Part shown: positions 32,961 to 47,308 of the stretch, in pieces
Layout of the letters: each line of letters starts with the position of its first letter
Position numbering within the stretch: the stretch's first letter is position 1
NCBI RefSeq assembly: GCF_002443255.2
Contig: NW_019211456.1
Coordinates: 18,585,557-18,649,556, forward strand
Source: Varroa destructor
Lineage: Eukaryota; Arthropoda; Arachnida; Mesostigmata; Varroidae
Reading direction: 5' to 3'
Length of the DNA: 64,000 bases
Notes under the pieces: model-generated
What the model was told of the DNA's origin: nothing
Seen by the model: the letters and a program-made list of their open reading frames with translations, nothing else
Databases searched by the model: none
Position numbers and translations under genes: made by a program

Positions 32961-35847
32961 GAAAAGTTATAGCAAAAAAATCGCAAACACTTGTAAGACA
33001 ATCAAGTCATGAACTCGGCACCAGCAAATCAAGTGTCTTACAAAGTTGTAAATGAAAAAGTTACATTTTGACAATCGTACATGCTATTAGTGGAGATCAT
33101 CTGGACTAGAGCAAACTATTTTATGAATAATATTTAAAAGAAAAATGTAAACAATTTAAGAAAATAATTGTTTGCGAAAATAATAGCGACGAGACTACAT
33201 TTAAATTAAATATATTAATTAAAAATTTTTAAAAAAAGCAGTTCATCGACATAATTTTACTTACTGTGCAACTCTAAGTCTACACATTACGATAGAACAC
33301 AATATAAATTTACCAATTGGAATTGACAGTATGGTGCGGCATTTCGAGCAAAGAATTACTTGGATATTTCTTTCTGGCAGTCCAGTGACTGCTGCAAGTT
33401 ACTCCAACTTCCGTCAAGAATCTGTTGTACTACGCGTTCAGCAGGACTTAAATGAATAACATTTTTCCGCCACGGTACAGCCTTACGAAATAGATTAGTT
33501 GGTAATGTATTTGGCTCGTAATCTTAGGGACACATTGTGGACTACGTTTGAAGTTAGGTGTTGACGCACTTCTTTTCATGCTGATAGCCAGCGATTTTAC
33601 GGAATGCCTAACGGCGATACCAACTCTACTACGTGAAACATTGCATGGAGCACCTGCGCACTGTCATCGCAATATGAGAGCGTATCCTTATGATAGTCTT
33701 CTAAACAAATGGGTCAGGCGAAAAGATTACTCAAACTGGTTTGCCGCTTCCCAGACCCGACTTCAGTGAACTTCTTATTATGGGAGTACCACAAATATAA
33801 GATATACGCTAGAAAACGAACAACACTGGATTTATAGGTAGCAATTGGGCAAGAATGCACCGCAATACTAAAAATGATTTTCTTGAAGTTTATGTTACAA
33901 TAGCTCACTATTATCAACAAAATATTGACCAGAAATGTAATAATTTGAATATCTGTGATACGAAAAAAAAAAAAATATTTTTTGTAGGGTCTTTCACGAT
34001 TCAAATAATACTTTAATGTAAAACAAAGCTGTTCTTTGGGTTGCCGTATATATTGGGCCGTATGATACAACTAGGCTTCATACAACATTAAGCTTTAGAA
34101 AACAATAAAAAAGAAAGATTCAATGAGTGCACAGTTTTCACGATCGCCCCAGTGCGTCGATCCAAGTATTTGCCCAGTCATAGTGTATGCACTGGTGATT
34201 TCCACCTCCGAAAATGAAGTTATCAAATATCGGACCGAAGCATAGCCCATCTAAAGCGCAGATAATTATTTTCAATCGTTAGAGAGGAATCCTCTAAATT
34301 CTCACTAGACGTTCTTTCCTTGTCTCTTTTTTGAATTTTATAACATTGCTCTCTTGGACTCAGATGAGCTTCATAAGCCTCTTGCACTTAAAAAGTACTA
34401 ACTACCCATCATCATTGCACATAGCGACTGTTCACCAAATCAAACCATCAAGATTCTACCGAAAAAACTAATACAATCATAATTTATGATAAACGTAGAG
34501 GCGGACGAAAATTATTATGCTGGTAATGATACTAAGCAATTTAGAAATAAATACAAGATACAACACCTCTTTCGTTTTGGCCTCCTTTTATTTATTACTC
34601 CGCTTTTATACTTCCACGATTATCACGCCTGCTGTTATAGTCCGCCAACATTCAGCATGTCATATCTTTTTCATTCTTGTATAATAAAGTACATATATAA
34701 CGTACCTTATTATCTTTCCTACCTAAACAATATAAACAATAATATTGTAATAGTTATTATATGAATTCTTTTCAGTTCTTAGCGTGTTCTTTAGCGCGTA
34801 TTTTGAAGTAACTATGTTTTGTTTATCTGAAAACTAATAGTCTATTTATTTCTATATTTACAGTAAAAAGCATTGTATACATACGCCGCTCAGACTCTTA
34901 TCATATCCACGTAGATAGTATGAAATCCATGAATATGGTTGAATATAATCAGCAAAACTATTTTTTTTCTAAAAATTTTACTGCCTGTCCCAGTTCTCCA
35001 TATCGTAATGGCGTATTATTCCAAACTACGTTTCTTACTGTTGAGCACCATCGCGTGCAGCAATAAAAAAGATTTTTTAAGCAATCTGAGCGTATGTATA
35101 CGAAAATCACATATTTGAAAATTAGAACAGATGAAATTTAAAGGTTGTATGAAAAAAAATTTAGCCATTTCACTCTGGAACACGACAGCATCGTTTGCTG
35201 GAAAAAATATTTTGTTTTCTTAACACTAAATCGAACTAGCTTAATGCCTATTTTTGAAAACGTTTCAACCTGTCAAAGCACTTTCAGCAATTACTCAAAC
35301 TATGCATTTCATTTTTCAGTCTACAAAATACCACCATTACACGAACGAACTTACCAAGCTAATGTGAAAACCGTTTTACCGACATAATTTGTCTACATTG
35401 ATTTATTGTCACCTCAATGCCATCCGTCTTTGCTAGCGAACATACTGTATTATCCGCGTTTCACATACAGCTTCATCATGTTCGTATGGAATCAAGCTAA
35501 CTAACGGTATACGCTTCATTCTGTTTAAAACATGATGCTTCTATATCCTTCTGTAACATCATCCACATCATTTCGTCAAGATCAAACGCTGCTTATTTTG
35601 TTGCTACTAGAGATTCCTTTTTAGAATCGCCATAGCAAAAACAACAGTAAAACAAAAATCAATAATTTGAAAAGGTAATTAGATGCATAGTAAACAGTAA
35701 CGATGTTATGATCTTCTGCAATTCCCTACAAAATTGGAGAATAGCGGTACGTCACTTAAAAGCAAAAACCTCTAATTACCTTGGTTGACATTCTCCTTTT
35801 TTTACATTAAAATTTATGCTTCCTCTTCCTGTGTTATGGCCCCTAGA

Positions 35848-36108
35848 TCAGAGCTCTGTGTGCTGTTGTGAATCAATCAAATCTGGCTTTCCATTCAAAT
35901 TGGCCGGTTGTTGCTGTTGTTGTTGTCGGCCATCGTACACAAGCGTCGCCTCACCGCTGTCCTGTGTAGTACTTTCTTTATAGCCACTTCCTTTCTCCTT
36001 TTCATATTCTTCAATCATTTTCTTAAGTTCCTCGTCGTACGAGGTCCATTCTGGTACGATCCGAGCTGCAGCCGCAAGCTTTGGCTCTTTCGTTTTAGGG
36101 TTGTTGCA
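35848..36108 (-). CDS. UGGT: UGGT: C-terminal exon with Gln run and HTEL retrieval signal
   Basis: After the acceptor ccccttag the exon encodes [20 protein letters not shown], an acidic/basic helical tail, a run of six Gln (from a CAA/CAG tract near 35910-35935), and ends in HTEL before TGA at 35848-35850. HTEL fits the KDEL-like class of ER-retrieval signals. No canonical AATAAA follows closely; a CATAAA variant lies about 30 bases past the stop. Confidence 0.95.
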   Translation of the reverse strand, partial: CNNPKTKEPKLAAAARIVPEWTSYDEELKKMIEEYEKEKGSGYKESTTQDSGEATLVYDGRQQQQQQPANLNGKPDLIDSQQHTEL

Positions 36109-39100
36109 CTAAGGGGATAATTTATCAAGCCTGATTACTTTCATTTATCCATTTGCAACTTTTTGTCGAAGCACTTCCATCTCTTAAAAAAATTTATCAT
36201 AAGTAAGAAGAAAACATATTAAAGGAAGCCAGCTCTGTTGTTGTCATGCATGTACCAGGCAAGACAAGCTATATGCCCACAAAGCGAATCGATGCTGCTC
36301 AGCAAAACATGGACGATTTACTACACTCACCAAATCGATAGTCTTAGCGTGTGGTTTGGATTCATCGGAGCACCACGTCTCACACCAAAGCCACTCCTGT
36401 GGTAGTGATTTTATTGCCACCTGGTGTATCATGTTGTTTGGTAGATCTTGATCAAGATTCGATAGCGAGTTAGGATCCTGCGAGAGACCCTGATACTGAC
36501 CTCGCAGACGGTCACCAGCAGCGATCCTACGGAACTTCTTCAGATCCACGACATAAAGCGCGCTGTGCAAAAACAACGGAGGTTTGACTACAATAGCAAA
36601 ATTCTTTCAGAAATTCGGGCTTTTTGCAATCTTCCGTGTTTTAAAGGTGAAAAATAAATCTGTCAGTCGCTAGCAGTTTATACCTGATATGGTATTTCCG
36701 ATTTCCAAGATGTTGTGACCAGTACCCTCGCTTCCAGAAACGGAAGCCTTCCATATCTTCTCGGCTGTCACAGAACGGTGTGTACCCGTACGGTGCTCCA
36801 CCGAGATCAAGATCGCGGAGTTCCTTCATATCAGTACGGACCTATCGAAGCAATAAACGTGAGTTTGTGGTAAATGTGCTTGCAATAAAGCATAACCAAC
36901 AACCAGTAACGGTTTAATATAAAAAAATCGCACGTGTAGATGAAGTTTATTAAACCCTGCATGATACTACAGCAAAAATTTGGAACTGTGGTAAAGTATG
37001 CATTTCCGATAGCTAATGATCTCAGTTAAGCGAAACTGCATGAAACGTAACTTGTGTCTAGACAGCTACCAGCGATCTAGCATAACATTAGGTAATTAAT
37101 GAAAATATTCTTTTCATAAAAAACATTCAAATTATGTAATACATTCTTAACATTGGATTAAACGGGCGTCACAAACTTGAGATAATTATGAATAACTCTA
37201 TTCGATAAGTTACAACAACAACGGTTACTCACAATTTGATCGGCATCCACAAAGATAATTTTCTTCACACTAAGTGGGAACAATACATCCAGGAACAAAA
37301 TCTTGTAGCCCCAAATGATCCTAAATCGATATTAAGAAAGCAATTAATTGGATACTGTGTAAGTTAAGTGAATACATGGTCTTTAAAGCTAAATATTTCT
37401 GCAATGTCTGAATATTCTTCAACTAGCCGAGGGATTCAACCTACTAAAAAAACTTAAAACTGAAAAAGTACACAAATTCAAATGAATCGTAAAAATATGA
37501 ACTATAAAATTCGTGGCAAACAGAAAGGATATTCATTTTGTGAATATAAAGATCCAAACCTCTGCTTCTCAGTTTGTTGGTTAAGCCACCGGGGCCATTT
37601 GTATTCAACAAGCTGGTACTCGAATCCGTAACGACGGGCGTAATACGGTAGAACATCTTTCATTGAAGGCGAAAGGTAGTTTTTGAGGAACCAAAACTTG
37701 ACTTTACTATTCGTATTCTTCAATACTGACAGCATCATAATTCTCAATAGACGCTCGTAGAGGTGACCTGTAGCTACGGAAAATATGTTGATAACATCAT
37801 CCTCTGCATCTTTCTCCTTATCGGCACCTTCGCCAGTTTTGCCGCCTCCCAACGAACTGCAACAGCGCAAAAGATATTAACACGTTAAGAACAAACTAGC
37901 TTTACGCTATAAATTATTCACAAGTTTCAATCGGTTATAGCCTCCCTGTAGTCGTTTGTTAAAAAGTATTGGTTTCATTTGCAAGCAAAAGTCTGTAATT
38001 TACAAGGTATGCTACTCCCCAGAAAAGAAGTTTCAAGAAGTACTTACACTCAAAATTCTATCAACAACTCTCTAGAGCTGTCGCGAAAAGGTTTTTGCAC
38101 GTAATCATATGATGCAAAGCACCCAAGTCAGAATACCTAAAATCCTTTCTGCTGTCTTCACAAATAGTCAAACCAAATTAATCTGACATGAATTATTTTA
38201 CATGAACTTTAATGCCTTGTTGCGTTTGGCTTTATATGTATCATTCAAGCATCGAATTATTTGATGGCTTGTGTTTAATGAAATGCGTGATAACTAAAAA
38301 ATAGCTTAACAATTAGAAAACTTCATATCGCCGCAGGTTCACGCAATACGGACTAAGCGATAAATGACAAATTTTAGATTCGTTATACTATGCTAATAGC
38401 GAAGCTCAGACATGTGTCCCTTCACCTGATAAATTCAGTCCAATTCTAATGTTATTCTTATAGAAAACTGTATTGCAAAAACGGGAACTAAAAAAAAATG
38501 TCTGATACTTATTTACGCAATGATAGACAAGCTCAGTTCACTCTACCGTTATATAATTGCGTATATAATTTTCAGCCACGAAGCAAGGCAAATCTTAATA
38601 TAATAAAAGCAACCCTATTAAGACAAGATAAGTGTGTGAGCCTAGCATTGTGCAACAACTGCATATTAGTGTGCATAGTAGTTAGTGTCAATCAATTTTA
38701 ATTGCAAAATATTTCGTTGCATAAGTTTCTATATAAATATTACGCAACGCGAGCCGTACATGCAGCGTCATCTATTGTATAAAAAGCTGATTGATCAATA
38801 CAACCGCTTGATTAGATTGACAGATTAAACTAGCTATAATGGTAAGATACATCAACCGAATATTAACCAGAAAGTGTCGTGAAATGCAAACTTGAAGTGC
38901 ATTCAACATAGAGATAACGTATTATTTATGATAAGTGATGTAGTAATATAAATAATTCACTAACGTTCACAGTTCTCTTTAAAACTCAATGAAATAGTCC
39001 CTACTGAAAATCGATTAACACCATTCTACTCTGCGTCGTATAAATAGTCCCGGAATCTAGCAAGCATCACTTGCAGCGATGTATGGTCGCCAACTCAGTG

Positions 39101-42100
39101 TTCTAGACCGCATTCGTTCTCAGTAAACTAAAACCCTATGTTGCCAACACATTCCGCTATGCATGTTTTCTTGATCGTGTCCGATCTGTCCTGTTGCCCT
39201 AACTAATTTCCATAATGTCTTCTTGAGCTTACGTACAGGACCAATGCAAAACACCCTAGCACAACGACACGCGCCGATCACCTTGCACAAACGTACATAT
39301 TGCTATACTTGAGTCACTCTACCTCTGAGCTGTCCACCAATCTTTGATCACGTTCCAGTTATGTCGCCATTCCTCAACGATTCCACCGATCACCGGGATG
39401 CTAAATGACCACCACCAAAAAACCACCATCAGCGGCATGGCCAAAAAAATGTTCGAAGGAAAATACTCCACAAGGTGATAACGAAACAGAGCTTTCTGCA
39501 TATAATTATATGCAATTATCTATTAAAATCACAATAACTTTCGGTAAAGTCACAAATGTCTGCACGTTATATAGGATAAAGAGAAGTTACGTTGAATCTA
39601 TATAAGTTGGGTGACACGCGAAAGACTGGCGTTGGCTTCCAGATGTTAGTTCCCCGATACTGTGTGTCATGTCATTGGAGTCTGTCGTCCTCTGTCACGG
39701 TTTTCCTTGGAACATTCTAAGTTACTACATTTCTTAACACGAAAAACGTGCAGCGAAGATTTGGAGCATTAATGCTTGCAGTTCAAATGAGATGATATTA
39801 TCACTTATCACCACGACGTGAACAGCTTGACCCCCGATAGTAATCCCGCTGAGACATTAAAGCTCAAGCTAATAATTTTAGCATACGATTGGTGAGCAAT
39901 TTAATGCTAGATGTCTAAAATCTGAATTTGCTGTTTCGATGTTAAAGAAAAAATAGAGTCGAAGGAAGCCACTAGACGGTAGGGCTACTCAACCATTTGC
40001 CAACAGAAGAAGGATTACGTCACCGCTTCATATTTAGAACGAATACTTAAAACAGACCAATCAATAATTAGTAAAAAAACATTCATGAACATGAATTCCT
40101 TTCCATGCTCTTAGTTGTACTCACATGTCTCATGCATTGCATACCTTGTAATTGAATTCCAGATTCCGTCATCTTGCGAATCATCATCCACAAGAAGTTC
40201 TTCATGCTCTTTGCCAGGGCGTTTTGCAACACGAACCTTCAGGACCTGTACCATGGGCAAAAAATATTCTTCCTTAGTCAATTACTTGAGACAAATTGAA
40301 GCAAACATATGCTAGCGGTAAGTTAAACTAACCAAAGATCTAAGGTACTTTAATTAGCATTTACCATTTCCATAACACCCATTCATGTTTTCATATTAAA
40401 AAACCTTAGTTGCTTTTTATATACAGCAATGGTATGAGAACAAAGTTTCAGAATATTATTTGTTTGTTAAGAAAATTATTTTTTATCTGGCAGTTTCTTG
40501 ACAAGCATACTCTTTGACGCTACGTTCTTTCCAGCCTACCTTTGAACGAAAGTTTGTAACAAGAACGGCAATATCGTCGCCACTCTTTTCGGTGTTTTCT
40601 GTTGAAGCGACATCGTACAGCTCGCTGCTTCTGCCATCACGAATGCGAAGAAACCACGTTCCCGGATTGGCTTTAAGTTGGAAGTAGCCCTATTATACGT
40701 TACCAAAAACATGAACGAACATCTCAATAGTCACCTCAAACTGTCGCTCGACATTTTGAACAAATATGGATGCGGCGTAAAATTAAATTCACACGTACCA
40801 GGTTAGCCATGACGATCGTATCATACATAACAGGGTTCGCGGGAGACCCAAGAGTGAATTCGAGGCCGCGTGGAGGCGATCCTGAGCTTTGTTCAAAGCA
40901 GTGACCTTCAACCAGGAGATGCTCCAATTCGAATTCGGCTACCACACGACTTTCAACATCGGCCATTCGAATATTATCCAAATCGTAAATTGAACTGGAT
41001 AACATCAAGGGAAAGAACAATTATATTCACTATGAAATGGCGTGATCAACTATATATATANNNNNNNNNNNNNNNNNNNNNNNNNNNNNNNNNNNNNNNN
41101 NNNNNNNNNNNNNNNNNNNNNNNNNNNNNNNNNNNNNNNNNNNNNNNNNNNNNNNNNNNNCTATATATATATATATATAAAAAACGTAAATATGCATCAT
41201 GTAATGAAATCGCTTTAACTGATAAAAGTAATTGATAAAAGTATTGGGGTCAACATTAGTAAAAGGACGCATATCTTACCTAACTGCGCCAATAAGCCAA
41301 TTTTCTGGAGTGGCCATGGCAAGGGTTAATATGGGTTTCGATGGAAGTCCGACGAATACTGCGCGTGGTCCTGAAAGCTCTCCACTGGGACCAAACTGGG
41401 GCTCGCTCGATGCCACGAATCTGGTTCATTGACAGAGTCGAGAAGCATTAATAAAATATTTCATCGTTTTACGTAATCTCTAAAAGCTTTCTAATGACTT
41501 AGGTGCAACATTTTAATACGACGCGCTAGGCTACTTTTTGACTTTTAATAAGACCTAAATGAGCGCTGAATCTTACGTATGATATTACAAAAATACTCTA
41601 CTACATACACTTGTAAAAACTAAAATTACCTGTAATAGGTCTTTAGTGGAAGCTCTTTATTTCCATAGCTACAGCTAAAGAAGACACGAATATCTGCGTT
41701 CACCACTTGCTGCAGCAAAAGTAGTATCTGGGAAACCTTCTGCGCGCCTCGAGATGCGGGATCTACTATGACCGTAATGTCATGAGCAGCCGAGTCCTTA
41801 TCCTGTGGAAGAAAGAATTAAACGTTGCAAACACACAAAAAACCGGAGTCAGAACACCAAAAAATTATCAATTCTTTGAATTTCTTTACATATAATCGGC
41901 TCATGCCCAAATAATATTCAGCTCACCTTACGTGAAACGTTGATTACGCCATACTGCTCAGTGGCAAACTTAACCTCATGTCGAACCTTTCTCTGGGCAA
42001 ATCTCTGTAGAACAGAGCTTGCCTTCATCATCACATTGCTACTGACACCATCCAATAGCTCCATAAGCTTGACGCCGTAGATGGCCATGCTGAGTCGTTC

Positions 42101-45100
42101 AAGAAGATTGAAATCCTCTGCAGTGAAGTCCTCGCTCTCCGTTAATGGGCCTAACAGTCTTCCGTTAACAATAACTGCACGTAAAGAGGGCTTTAGCTTG
42201 AGAGTGCGAGCGAAAGCTTGATGAAGAGCCACAATCGTCGATAGTTCATCGTCCGGAAGTAACTTGAAGTTGGCTATACACAGTGTACACCGTGACGCAT
42301 TGTTACTATAAGGTACAAGTCGTCATCACTGATTTCTTAAATAATATTATTTATATGATAATTATCAGATTTTCCATAACTTGTCAATTAACAATTTTTT
42401 GTAGAGCTTTTCAAAGACAAAGTAGGTCCATGCACAGCATACTTCCTGAGGGTAGCAAATCAGTCGCCTTGACTTTTCCTGATCCAATTTTATCCCAGTT
42501 TCGAACTAGCCTGGTCAAGAACTGTCGTGTTTCCATGAAACTTAGCGATCGCAAAGCGGACTCAACAAAAGTTGTTAGTTCACCTGGAATTTATCGCTCG
42601 AAAAATTTATTCGGGTGTCAGAGCAATAAAATGTAAGAACTTGACTAGACATCTCGTCAAAAAACATTCCAATTAATATCTGCTTGAGGAAATTAAACTA
42701 AAAAAAAAGCTGACTAAACCATTTTTACGACCAACGGGTGATTCCAGAAAGAATGACGTCGTGAAGAAATCTTACCGGCGGTCGCAGCTTTCTTGTTGTT
42801 ATAGATAAATCCAAGCCGTGTGTGGTCACTGTTTCCAAGATGTTCTAGGGCGTGACCTAGTAAATTCCGCCCAGAACTAGTGTCAAAGTCAGCGACAATC
42901 CACATCGTTAAAGGCACTGACGCAGTACCTTTACCCAGATGCTGCAAAGTCTGAGCAAAACTGGCGCCCAGATCAGCTGCTGAGAGGTTTTCCATCTGCC
43001 ATATATATTTATAATCACACATTAAGCAAAGATCTGTACACAAAGCTGATTCTTCTTTAGAGGCTTGCTTTTATATGTGCGCATTAATCTAACTACACTA
43101 TGTTCCATCCAAATCCATCATCCAGGTAGAAATTTAGAGAAGTGTTCGCTTTAAACTGATACGACACTTACCATATCAGCATTGATATCGGTGACAGTTC
43201 TGCCGGTAAAGTCAACAAACACGGTGTCTTCTCTGCTGGGCGGGTTGAGAACGCGTTCATTCAAGCGAGGCATTATGTTATCACGAGCTATGAATACCAG
43301 GAACGAAAACCATTAGAGTGGTACAATGAAGTCTATGTCAAAACACGGAAGTAGATAAACATCAACTACAGCTAAAAATGTTTGTGTTTTTATATCTAGA
43401 AGTTTTTAGGTAAATAAAACTTTACAGTATATATCATTATCGTCTCATGTCCATATTCATGTCCTTAGAGAAAAAAAGAGTAAATCCTACTCCTTTAATG
43501 ATAATGAAGGTGCTTTTATTCATGATTTATAAATAATAGAGGTACTCACTCATAAGGTAGTCGATGACAAAATCGCGATCAGTCAGTTCCCCTTTGTAAA
43601 TCGCTCGTTGTATTTTCGGAGTTTGCTTCATAATTTCCGTCAAAACAGCTTCCTCGAACATGTCGCCTAGTATTACAAAAGAAGCACCATTTTATTACAG
43701 TTGATGTTTTCACAAGCTTGAGATCTTTGGTTCGTCATAACTAACGAAAACCGGGCGACGAGGTACCTCACAAGACATATGGCAATATGTCCTATAACCG
43801 GGACTTACACGGTCTGACTTACCCTTGAGATTCTCCTTTTTCAGTGAGATGCCATTAAGCATAGCCAGTGGAGGCGTGCCGACGCCTGCCCGGTTGATAA
43901 AATCCCACGCGAGCTAAAGGTAAAGCACTGGTTGTTAAATTAACCTTCTTTTTGGTTATGCGTGCATATATTATTCATCAGATATATCGTATTCGTGAAA
44001 AAACTGCACAATAATGAGATATTACATGATCGTAAGTTCGACAACAACAGATCACGTTTTTGAGAAAGCACATTTTGGACCTACACAGTTTCACATCGGT
44101 TAAACATTAGTGTTTAAGATTTTGGAGAAATGTGTAACTCCTATAAGGCCTTACTAGATACTCACCATTCGTCCAGTGTCATAGTCGCTGTCGGCACCGA
44201 ACACCATTTCGATGTCTTCAGAGGGAAACTTTAATTTAAACATTGATATCACCCTTTCAGCTTCGATGTAACCTTCATTTTGACTAGCATACACCTGAAA
44301 ATAGAATATACCTTTGAATACCTTTACTATGCACTTATGTCATGTGCGTTTCATAACGCTTTATGAGTCTGAGTAGCCTAAAACAATAATGTTCGGTAGG
44401 GCGTGACTCAGTCCCGAAAAGTCACGCCTGCATTACTAACCTCTGTGATAAAGGCGAGTCCATCGAACGGTTTTTTCTCTTGAGAGATAAAATTAAAAGC
44501 ATTCAAGAGCGCTACGCCACCATTAGAAATTCCAGTTGCATCTTTAGATGGGTTCACGGCAAAGACAAAACCGATCCGCAGAGGGGCCCTAATGAAAGAC
44601 AAGAATCAGTTTTTTTTTTTTAGCTAGAGTTAATAATAAAATAATGTGCGGAACAGATGTGTTAGTTATCCTTCACCACAATTTGTTGAGCTTAAAGTGG
44701 GTTTTGAGATAAATGCACTACACTTAATATCTCATTAGTCAATTATCCAGCTTCTATTGTCTTTAAAACTTACCTGTGAATGTAGAAACTCTCAGCAAAT
44801 TTGAACATGTCCCTGCACTCTGGCGCAGCCGGATCGGCCACAATCACTAAGTGAAATATATTACGTCTCACAGACCTGCAGGGTGCAACAATTACATTAT
44901 TATAAGCATTCATTTCTAGACTTTGTTTTAGTAACAAAATGGATTAACGACACAAGAGTATCGAAATTATAAACTGGAAACCATAAATATGTACACTTGT
45001 AAAGTTCGTACTTCAGGTACAGACAGAAACATGCATTTTTTTCTTCTTACCTAAGCATTCCTGGATAAGTGGGTCGGAGCATTTCTTGTAGGCTTCTTGG

Positions 45101-45847
45101 CCAGTTCCTATAATCTGAGTCCAGTTCAATGTCATTGATATACTGTACTGCGGAATCTCGAATGTCTACGCCGTACACGGAGTTCCTATGTTGGGCAGCA
45201 CCAGTTATTAACATAATTGTATTTACCTCAGTCTCAAACTCATACAAAAGGTGAATAACACTACGATTGATTCATATATATGTATTTTATTTTTATTTCT
45301 ATTTTTTACAGATATTTCTTTTTTACAAATTTTAAGAATTTAAGAAAATAAAAAAAACAAAAAAAATAGTATTTATTTTTAAAAAAATGTCAAAAAGATC
45401 TCACCGATTTTCTATAATGAACACTTACTTGATATTCAAATCAAGCTTCATAAGTTTCGGGATCGCCTCTGTTTCGACTCCAACATCCCTTAAATCCTCT
45501 AATAGATGCGTTTCTTGTTTAATTGAATCCAATAGAACAAACATATCGCTCACCTAACAAGGTCACGTTCAAACGGCGATTAAATTTAACCCGTCTGTTT
45601 TATTACTATTGCTCCATAAGTATTATTTGACTTATTCTTACAAAAAGATTTCAACGAAGGAGGTTAGAAATTTATTAAAAAGAACCTCACAGCATACCTA
45701 TTTAATTAATAATTAATGAAAAGTGAGATTTGGTAGTTAAAAATCAATTTCTAAAGCTTATCAGTAAACTAATTTATTTTTACCAGGATTTAAAAAACGC
45801 CTTTCACCCATAGCATGTTTTTGTACTACTTCTGTCAATGCCGAACA

Positions 45848-45903
<56 letters not shown>

Positions 45904-47274
45904 AATACCGAAATATCAGAAAGAACTTGGAAAATGACACTAACTCGAAAAATTCCTGATCAGTTCGCTGTATTAGCAATAGTCTCTCTTATTTCACTTA
46001 TAATAAAGTTGATTCTTTTTTTATGAGAATAGTCTAACCTCTAAGTCATAATACAATCCATTGATAAATAGAGCCGTATCGGTAGTTTCGAGATTGAGGT
46101 AGGCCTGAAAATACTTCTTGTTACGTTCAACAGCGCTCTTCAGATCTGGGTCTATCTTCTGGCTCGTCAAAGAACTGTAAAGTATATGCCAAATAACAAG
46201 GATCCCTAATTTAAACTCTTCATATAAATTATATTTTTTTATGAAAAGAGAAGTTGACTTTCTAAACTCTTTATCACCGTTGCGTTCTTCTATCACTTTA
46301 ATACTGATACATCGTACCTTTATTAATATTTACTGTATTGTATTAGCAACAGAATATAAGCCCACAAGTCAAAAATACTGCATTTTCAAAATATCTGTCT
46401 CCGTGTTACAGCAATATTACCTTGAGACACAGTTTAGACTGTATCTTTCAGCTTACCGTGCAATTGAGGGGAAGTTGTGTGCGAGGTCTCGAAACATTTT
46501 TAGCTGTCGCTCGGGCGGAACCTTGAGAATTTTTGCAGCGAGCTGAAGACTCAATTCTTCCACTTCGCTCTCTTTTAGGTTTGTCAGTTCCGCGTCCTTG
46601 AGTAAAAAAATGAATCGAAATCATTGTAAGTAATATTTATAATACCGTAATACTTGTAATTACGACAGGCTTATAATTACTTACTCTAATTTATCTTTTC
46701 ATACGCATATCCATCCTATAATTTCCTAAAGTTGATCACACATGCTATAGATTTTTTGGTCTACCACTAAGGTCCTGTAATATTATATTCATAAATCCTG
46801 GTATATAGATCCTGGTAAAAAAAAATATAGACGCGTTTGAAAAGGACATATTTTACAAAAAAATTCGTAATCGTATACCATTATATGGATAATGTCCCTA
46901 TCGTCGTTATGGCCCTCCGAAGTCTCGACAGTTTCGTCCTCTGCCACCTCCTTCTCTTTATAGTTTGTGTCGTCCTGGGATTTGTACTCCATTGATTTGA
47001 GAGCCATTTCCACCCCGTAGCCGCTGAGGCGAACTTGTCGCCGAACTGGTTTCTGTACGATAAACAAGCATTAATCCAAGACATAAATTCTGCTCACAGT
47101 AGTCAATACATGTCCTACAACTTTTTTCACTGCACTTAACGTTCCATATTCGAAACGCGTTTAATTAACACGTCTCGCTTAGATGTTTCGATCCACACAT
47201 TTTATCCACAATATTTTATATTCAAATTACATATTTAGATAATTATTTTTTATTTAGATTATATATTCAGATTC

Positions 47275-47308
<34 letters not shown>

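Larger units (their letters stand above)
29415..35815. other. Intergenic stretch, no recognised gene
   Basis: Over 6 kb with no recognised exon. It holds a G-run tract at 30800-30826, a 14-base tandem duplication (GTTTAAGTTAGTCT twice, about 31166-31193) and a (TAC)13 tract at 32922-32960. Plus-strand open frames at 30330-30581 and 33548-33769 are unrecognised and lack splice support. Confidence 0.5.

Noticed and set aside
34486..34764. Plus-strand open frame of 92 codons
   Set aside because: Rich in Tyr, Ile and Asn, as expected from AT-rich random sequence; no other support.
41030..41272. Open frames running through the 100-N gap on both strands
   Set aside because: They exist only because the N block hides stops; the flanks are TA repeats inside a UGGT intron.
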